Part shown: piece after piece, positions 59,716 through 64,000 of the stretch
Position numbering within the stretch: position 1 is the first letter of the stretch
Layout: each line of letters starts with the position of its first letter
Assembly: GCA_964395095.1 (NCBI GenBank)
Contig: CAYMZZ010000008.1
Coordinates: forward strand, 1 to 64,000
DNA from: CAYMZZ01 sp964395095
Lineage (GTDB): Bacteria; Bacteroidota; Bacteroidia; Chitinophagales; Chitinophagaceae
Direction of reading: 5' to 3'
DNA length: 64,000 bases
Program-made: the position numbers and the translations under genes
The notes under the pieces: generated by a model
The model's input: only the letters and a program-made list of their open reading frames with translations
Told to the model about the DNA's origin: nothing
The model's database searches: none

Positions 59716-60411
59716 TCACCGAATTCTATGTGGGTTTCCATACCACGCTCCGTCAATTTCATTGACAAAATTTTCAATCTGCCGGTCGGTTTTGTCGTTC
59801 AGGTCATAATCCTGCTTCAGGTTACTGCCAAAGAAGAAGGCTACGGTTTGATAGGTGCGGGCATTGAAACCACCCTTATATTCTTTTATGATCGCGTAGC
59901 AATTATTACCCGTTTGCCGGTTGATCAGCTTCATCAGCACGCGGCCCTGGTACACGGAGAGCTGCGATAAGGGTTCGCTAAATTGTTCCTTCAATTCTTT
60001 TTCCCGGCTCTTGATATATTTTTTTCTTTCCTTTTTATCGCTGATGCCGGCCAGTTTCTCATTGATATCATTGATGGTGCTGCCGGCGATACGGGCATAG
60101 GGATAGGTTACATATACCGCATTGCGCAGGCGATTGTATTCCTTTTTATACTTCTCGAGCTTGCGGGGCGAAAGCTTCGAAATCCATACGTTTTCCTCCT
60201 CCCTGGCACTGAGCATTTCCCGGTTATACCAAACCGCGGAAGTAATGATCGTATCATGAGGCCCCCATTTGGCGGAACGCTCGGCAAAGGACGGCATCGG
60301 GGGGAGGGTGTCAGGAGCCAGCACGGGATCAATCTGCGCTGAAGCAACAAAGCTGCCAGCCCATTGAAGGGCCAGCAGCAAACTTATAGATTTGAGCAGG
60401 TTGCGTACCAT
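59716..60411 (-). CDS. DUF4294 domain-containing exported protein
   Basis: 231 aa of unknown function. Signal peptide MVRNLLKSISLLLALQWAGSFVASA, then a Lys/Glu-rich helical middle (about 80-150) and a C-terminal QIENFVNEIDGAWYG. The family is Bacteroidota-specific. CTCCT at 60417-60421 on the plus strand reads AGGAG 5 nt before the ATG on the coding strand, a Shine-Dalgarno-like sequence that is rare in this phylum. Confidence 0.75.
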   Translation of the reverse strand: MVRNLLKSISLLLALQWAGSFVASAQIDPVLAPDTLPPMPSFAERSAKWGPHDTIITSAVWYNREMLSAREEENVWISKLSPRKLEKYKKEYNRLRNAVYVTYPYARIAGSTINDINEKLAGISDKKERKKYIKSREKELKEQFSEPLSQLSVYQGRVLMKLINRQTGNNCYAIIKEYKGGFNARTYQTVAFFFGSNLKQDYDLNDKTDRQIENFVNEIDGAWYGNPHRIR

Positions 60412-60431
60412 TGGGTCTCCTAAAATAAGCC

Positions 60432-60470
60432 AAAAGGCCTATACTTCAAAAAGACAGGAACAGAGGCCTT
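60432..60470 (-). terminator. Hairpin between ccmF and the DUF4294 gene
   Basis: Minus-strand stem AAGGCCT / AGGCCTT with a ~23-nt loop and a following TTTT; could end the ccmE-ccmF transcript. Confidence 0.4.
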
Positions 60471-60493
60471 AACGCTGTTTGCCATGCTAAAAT

Positions 60494-63130
60494 TTAGCTT
60501 ACCGCCCGCAACTTTTGCCGATTGTTCTGCAAAATCCGCGATACCATACTGATCAGGATGCCTATGGCAGTGATGATAATGCCGATCCACAGCACCAGGA
60601 TCCAGGGGAATTTATAGGCCTTCAAGGTTACCCATTGCAAAACGGCATCCGATTCCTTCATCCCGATTTCTACCGAACCGTCGGGTAGTATTTTCTGTAA
60701 TCGCAGAATCAGGGCTTCCGACATAACCGTATCGGGCAAGGAAATGTTCACACCCCTTCGGCTAAGCAGTATGGGCTGGGAACTGTAGCTGGTCTTGTTC
60801 ATGGAATAAACCCTCAGCCTTGCCAATGCGGCCGAATCGCCCCGCTCAAAACCCTTCACGGGTATGCTGTCTACAACATCAACCGATTCGAGGATGGCGA
60901 AACCGCGGGAATAGAAAATACTATCGCCCGGCCTACGGGTATAGCTGGAGAAACTCACGGTGTCTTTCATCTTATCGGGATTGGGCAGGGCCGATACATA
61001 GGTGAATACATCGTGGGTAAGATAATGCCGCGAATCAGGATTGGCCATCAGCCCCTCGTTGCCTTTATAGTTTACAAAAGCATTGGGCCAGAGCGTAAAC
61101 TCTTCGGCGTCTTCCCGGCTTTTAAAATGTATCTGGTAATACCATTGTTCTTTCTTTGGATGGGCCGAATCGCCTACATAAGTTACATCATACTTCCCCA
61201 TCGGTGTGGCGCGTCCCCGCACAAGGGTGAGGTTTTCGCCGGTTTTTTCCTTGCTCTCCGTTCCAAAATTGATGGGGATGCCACTGGTATTGATACTCAG
61301 AATTTCTTTTTTGCCGGAAGAGAGCAGGATGCCCAGGAGCACCAGGCCAAAGCCAACGTGCGCCACGGATCCGCCGGAAAGCAGGAGCTTTCCCTTGATC
61401 CCTGACCAGATATACATGCCGTTGGCAACAATGGAATAAACGCTGGCGATCACGGCCAGCCAGATGGCGCCTAGAAACGCAGGCCCCTGCTTGTCGTAAT
61501 TGATATTGCCAAACGCTACCAGCAAAATACCCAGGGCCAGACCGATTACGGTAGGCCAGAGCAGTTTTTTGCGCAGGATGCGACCCGGGGTATCCTTATA
61601 ACGGAAGTATTGGGTAATCGCCGTGAGCCCTGCCAGTATAATGGCTATGAAAATATGTATGCGGTTATACAGAAACTCCTGCTCCTCCTGAGCAGCCCTT
61701 TGCAGGTCCAGTACTTTGTTGAATACGGGCAGCGATGTAATGATGGTGATAATAACGGCAGAGAAAAAGAAGATCAGGGAACCGATAAACATCCAGAATT
61801 CGCGTGAGCTGCCACTTTCCTCCTTATCGTTTCCGGGAATCTTTTGCAGTATTTGTGTCACGATGGCAACAATCCCACCCAGCACACTCAGGAATGCAAG
61901 TATGGGTGCCAATGGCTTGTTGAACAAGCTGGCATTCCTATCACCACACAGCCAGGTAATAAATAGCAGCCCCAGGGCAAGCAGGGCAATCGTCCATCGG
62001 CGTCGTGTTGTTGAAGCCGACAATACCGCCATTGGCCAGGTAAAGAGATAGAGCAGCAGGTAGAGCTGCTTATTCATGCCCAGGTCGGTAAAGGAATGTA
62101 CGGAAGCTTCACCCAGCACCCCGCTTCGCGTGAGGAAAGTGGAATAGAGGATAAAGAAGAATTGCAGAATCAGGAACAGGCTGGTGGCCCGCAGCGACAG
62201 GCCGGTGTGTTTATAGATAAGCAGGGTATGTATGCCTGCTACCAGTATGAGCCAGGGAACGAGTGATGCATTCTCTACAGGATCCCAGGCCCAGTAACCG
62301 CCAAAAGTAAGGGATTCGTAAGCCCAGGCAGCTCCCATCATGATGCCCACTCCCAATGATGCCAGGGCAAAAAGACTCCAGGGCAGGGCCGCTTTTGTCC
62401 ATTCGCCGCTTCCTCCTTTCCAAAGACCCGCCACTGCAAAGGCAAAGGGAATAATGGTGGCCGCAAAGCCAAGGAAAAGAAATGGAGGGTGAATCACCAT
62501 CCAGTAATTCTGTAGAAGAGGGTTGAGGTCATTACCGTCGGTAATGTTCATCAGGTAATCGGGACGAATGGGCGCCGCCAAATCAAAATTCACGTGCATA
62601 CCCGGCGCGTTGTCGAGCAGTCCCGATTCACGCAAAAGAATAAAGGGATTGGATCCGATCTGTGTATCGCCAATATACAGGCCCATGATCATGCTGGCGA
62701 GTATTACCTGGGCAAAACTCACCAGGGTCATTACCGGAGCTTCCCATTTACCGCCACGACCCAACAGGATCAGGCCCAGAACGGAATGCCAGATAGACCA
62801 GAGCAGGAAGCTACCTTCCTGTCCTTCCCAAATGCCGGCCAGCAGATATTTATTCTCCAGCGATTTGCTGCTATGCTGCCAGGCATATTTATATTCAAAA
62901 AGATGGTTGGAATTGATATAGAAGATGAGCGCGAAAATGGAAAACACCGATAATGCTTCCACCACAAAGGCCGCTCTCGCCAGCTTTCTCCAGGGATCAG
63001 CCGCAAGCCCAAACGACTTCACGGATGACTGGTAGTAAGCAATCGTGGCTACCAGCGATGCTACAAATGAAAGCACAATAAAAAAGTGACCCAACTGACC
63101 TGGAAGCAGGTTCTCGCCCTGGTAATTCAT
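60494..63130 (-). CDS. ccmF: Cytochrome c heme lyase subunit CcmF (CcsA/CcmF family)
   Basis: 878-aa polytopic inner-membrane protein that moves heme from CcmE to apocytochrome c. The heme-handling motif reads GGYWAWDPVENASLVPWL (usual GGWWFWDPVENASFMPWL; the first W is Y). Many helices (about 15) and conserved membrane histidines (HPPFLF, HVGFG) are present, and a periplasmic domain lies before the last helix. It follows ccmE by 87 bp on the same strand. CcmA-D and CcmG/H are not in the window. Confidence 0.92.
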   Translation of the reverse strand: MNYQGENLLPGQLGHFFIVLSFVASLVATIAYYQSSVKSFGLAADPWRKLARAAFVVEALSVFSIFALIFYINSNHLFEYKYAWQHSSKSLENKYLLAGIWEGQEGSFLLWSIWHSVLGLILLGRGGKWEAPVMTLVSFAQVILASMIMGLYIGDTQIGSNPFILLRESGLLDNAPGMHVNFDLAAPIRPDYLMNITDGNDLNPLLQNYWMVIHPPFLFLGFAATIIPFAFAVAGLWKGGSGEWTKAALPWSLFALASLGVGIMMGAAWAYESLTFGGYWAWDPVENASLVPWLILVAGIHTLLIYKHTGLSLRATSLFLILQFFFILYSTFLTRSGVLGEASVHSFTDLGMNKQLYLLLYLFTWPMAVLSASTTRRRWTIALLALGLLFITWLCGDRNASLFNKPLAPILAFLSVLGGIVAIVTQILQKIPGNDKEESGSSREFWMFIGSLIFFFSAVIITIITSLPVFNKVLDLQRAAQEEQEFLYNRIHIFIAIILAGLTAITQYFRYKDTPGRILRKKLLWPTVIGLALGILLVAFGNINYDKQGPAFLGAIWLAVIASVYSIVANGMYIWSGIKGKLLLSGGSVAHVGFGLVLLGILLSSGKKEILSINTSGIPINFGTESKEKTGENLTLVRGRATPMGKYDVTYVGDSAHPKKEQWYYQIHFKSREDAEEFTLWPNAFVNYKGNEGLMANPDSRHYLTHDVFTYVSALPNPDKMKDTVSFSSYTRRPGDSIFYSRGFAILESVDVVDSIPVKGFERGDSAALARLRVYSMNKTSYSSQPILLSRRGVNISLPDTVMSEALILRLQKILPDGSVEIGMKESDAVLQWVTLKAYKFPWILVLWIGIIITAIGILISMVSRILQNNRQKLRAVS

Positions 63131-63217
63131 GCCGGTATATAAATTAGGTTCGATGACCTTTGATCCCTTTTCGAAATCGGCTGCCGGTCATCGGGACAGA
63201 CTTTTTCGTTTCCCAGA

Positions 63218-63640
63218 TCAGTAAGCACCGGGGCCTGAAGCGTTTTCAATCGCTTTCTGCTGATTGGCCTGATCTTCCTTGTATTTGGAAGGACATTTGG
63301 TCTGAATATTTTCGCAGTGAAAAACACCTTCGTTGTATTTTCCTTTCAGCACCAGTCGCTCGCTGATCTCAAAATTTTCGGGTTTGGGATTATGATAAAC
63401 CACCTTAACGGTTTGTCCCAGGGTGTCAACAGCCGTAAAGCTCAAAAAGTTGGGATCTTTTAAAGCATCGTATTCAAGGGGCTGCGATTTATCCCAGCGC
63501 GCCATCAGGTGTACATATTTACCCGGTTTCGATTTTGCCGTATCAACCGTGTCGTAAGTGCTGGTGTTCTGCATATAGGAGATCAGGAAGGCGATGGAAC
63601 CGGCAATCAGCAGCAGCAGTACAATGTGAATCTTTTTCAT
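63218..63640 (-). CDS. ccmE: Cytochrome c maturation heme chaperone CcmE, CxxxY variant
   Basis: 140 aa with an N-terminal membrane anchor (MKKIHIVLLLLIAGSIAFLI) and a periplasmic beta-barrel. Canonical CcmE binds heme through His in an HxxxY motif; here the motif is CPSKY with Cys at 116 and Tyr at 120, the CxxxY type reported in some sulfate reducers and archaea. The ATG at 63640 is supported by an exact promoter box at 63677-63684; the longer reading frame would start inside that box. Upstream of ccmF in the same operon. Confidence 0.88.
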   Translation of the reverse strand: MKKIHIVLLLLIAGSIAFLISYMQNTSTYDTVDTAKSKPGKYVHLMARWDKSQPLEYDALKDPNFLSFTAVDTLGQTVKVVYHNPKPENFEISERLVLKGKYNEGVFHCENIQTKCPSKYKEDQANQQKAIENASGPGAY

Positions 63641-63676
63641 AGCTCGAAGCGCAATGATTCTGTATAAATTGCGGGG

Positions 63677-63684
63677 CAAAGATA
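63677..63684 (-). promoter_or_regulatory. -7 promoter box of ccmE-ccmF
   Basis: TATCTTTG on the minus strand, exact consensus, in the extended context CCCTATCTTTGCCCC shared with purK and the small ORF at 41257. Confidence 0.6.
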
Positions 63685-63690
63685 GGGAAA

Positions 63691-63813
63691 TAGATAGTAG
63701 TAAGTAGGGAGTTGTAAGTAGTAAGGAGGGGGTATGGAGTAGAAAATGGCGACAGGTCGAGGCCTATTTTTTGCCTGCTTACTACTTACAACTTACTACT
63801 TACAACTTTCAAC
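63691..63813. repeat. Word-array element 15 (TAAGTAG/TAAGTTN pair)
   Basis: Forward TAGTAAG/AGTAGGG/TAAGTTG words (63691-63727), ~50-bp centre, reverse CTTACTA/AACTTAC words (63778-63813) that end one base before the -7 box of the acyl-CoA dehydrogenase gene. Divergent gap. Confidence 0.8.
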
Positions 63814-63821
63814 TATATTTG
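63814..63821 (+). promoter_or_regulatory. -7 promoter box of the acyl-CoA dehydrogenase gene
   Basis: TATATTTG, exact consensus, 34 bp before the ATG. Confidence 0.6.
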
Positions 63822-63855
63822 CTACTAAACTAACGTTGATTAATATTAATAGTAT

Positions 63856-64000
63856 ATGTTATTTGAGCTGACTGAAGAGCAAAAGATGATACAGCAGGCT
63901 GCCCGCGATTTTGCCAAAAATGAATGCCTGCCTGGTGTAATTGACAGGGATGAAAAGCAACAATTTCCGAAGGAGCAGGTTATGAAACTGGCGGAACTGG
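63856..64000 (+). CDS. Acyl-CoA dehydrogenase, 5' part (runs off the window)
   Basis: The first 48 codons are present: MLFELTEEQKMIQQAARDFAKN, then ECLPGVIDRDEKQQFPKE. This is the standard N-terminal helix of short-chain acyl-CoA dehydrogenases (TEEQxxxxxxxRxFxxxE). Fatty-acid oxidation by analogy; substrate length cannot be told from the fragment. Own promoter box upstream. Confidence 0.85.
   Translation, partial: MLFELTEEQKMIQQAARDFAKNECLPGVIDRDEKQQFPKEQVMKLAEL

Overview
The window looks like chromosomal DNA of a Bacteroidota bacterium, most likely class Chitinophagia / family Chitinophagaceae. The support is: the lineage-typical L28 - L33 - DUF4295 - FtsY gene order; an OMP beta-barrel TonB-type receptor; DUF4294 and DUF2279 proteins; bacillithiol genes; GH127; and at least eleven exact TAnnTTTG promoter boxes, the primary sigma-factor signature of this phylum. 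I see no rRNA, tRNA, prophage, insertion sequence or CRISPR array. The family placement is inference; the phylum is well supported.

Layout. 1-7.5 kb: Fe-S/b-heme membrane oxidoreductase, a phosphoribosyltransferase, a DUF2279 protein, phosphohexomutase, protein-isoaspartate methyltransferase and dihydrolipoyl dehydrogenase. 7.5-14.8 kb: TonB-type outer-membrane protein, a tandem pair of secreted paralogues of unknown function, a secreted protein with two retropepsin-like DTGA sites, and a MATE exporter. 14.9-18.1 kb: rpmB, rpmG, DUF4295, ftsY, rimO. 18.3-23.1 kb: a short FecR-like protein, a MacB/FtsX-type permease, a lone kinase-type ATPase domain and a Tat-exported CFI-box protein. 23.3-31.8 kb: a set of genes that together fit hydroxyproline breakdown (DapA-family lyase, alpha-ketoglutarate semialdehyde dehydrogenase, hydroxyproline 2-epimerase, FAD D-amino-acid dehydrogenase) interleaved with a secreted GH127 beta-L-arabinofuranosidase and an oppositely oriented sterol-desaturase-like protein. 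31.8-42.6 kb: bshC, then purK and purE flanking a complete RND efflux operon, then 4-hydroxyphenylpyruvate dioxygenase. 42.8-51 kb: an L,D-transpeptidase fused to a TonB-type C-terminal domain, aspartate kinase, fructose-bisphosphatase, CAP protein, ABC ATPase, FKBP, a YfiT/DinB protein, a Nudix hydrolase and folC. 51.1-63.6 kb, almost all on the minus strand: Gly-rich TonB-like protein, radical SAM protein, arginase-family enzyme, agmatine deiminase and N-carbamoylputrescine amidase, fatty-acid desaturase, bshB1, DUF4294, ccmF and ccmE. The window ends in an acyl-CoA dehydrogenase.

Two signals stand out. First, the hydroxyproline genes sit around GH127, the family whose characterised member cuts beta-L-arabinofuranose from hydroxyproline. 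This reads as a possible locus for using plant extensin-type glycoprotein fragments; L-arabinose oxidation can also enter through the same last two enzymes. Second, most gaps longer than about 200 bp carry arrays of 7- or 8-base words (TAAGTTN, TACGTTN, TTTAAGG/TTTAGGG, AGTAGGG, GTGARNC, GTGAATTT, TTGATTTG) plus a TCTGCG-rich element. They are laid out as forward arrays on the left and their reverse complements on the right, often nested, so whole gaps are large modular palindromes.

Five or six genes have a promoter box ending exactly 4 nt before the ATG, which predicts leaderless transcripts. Bacillithiol genes (bshC, bshB1, yfiT-like) are scattered over 27 kb. Everything here is read by eye from sequence; no homology search was run.
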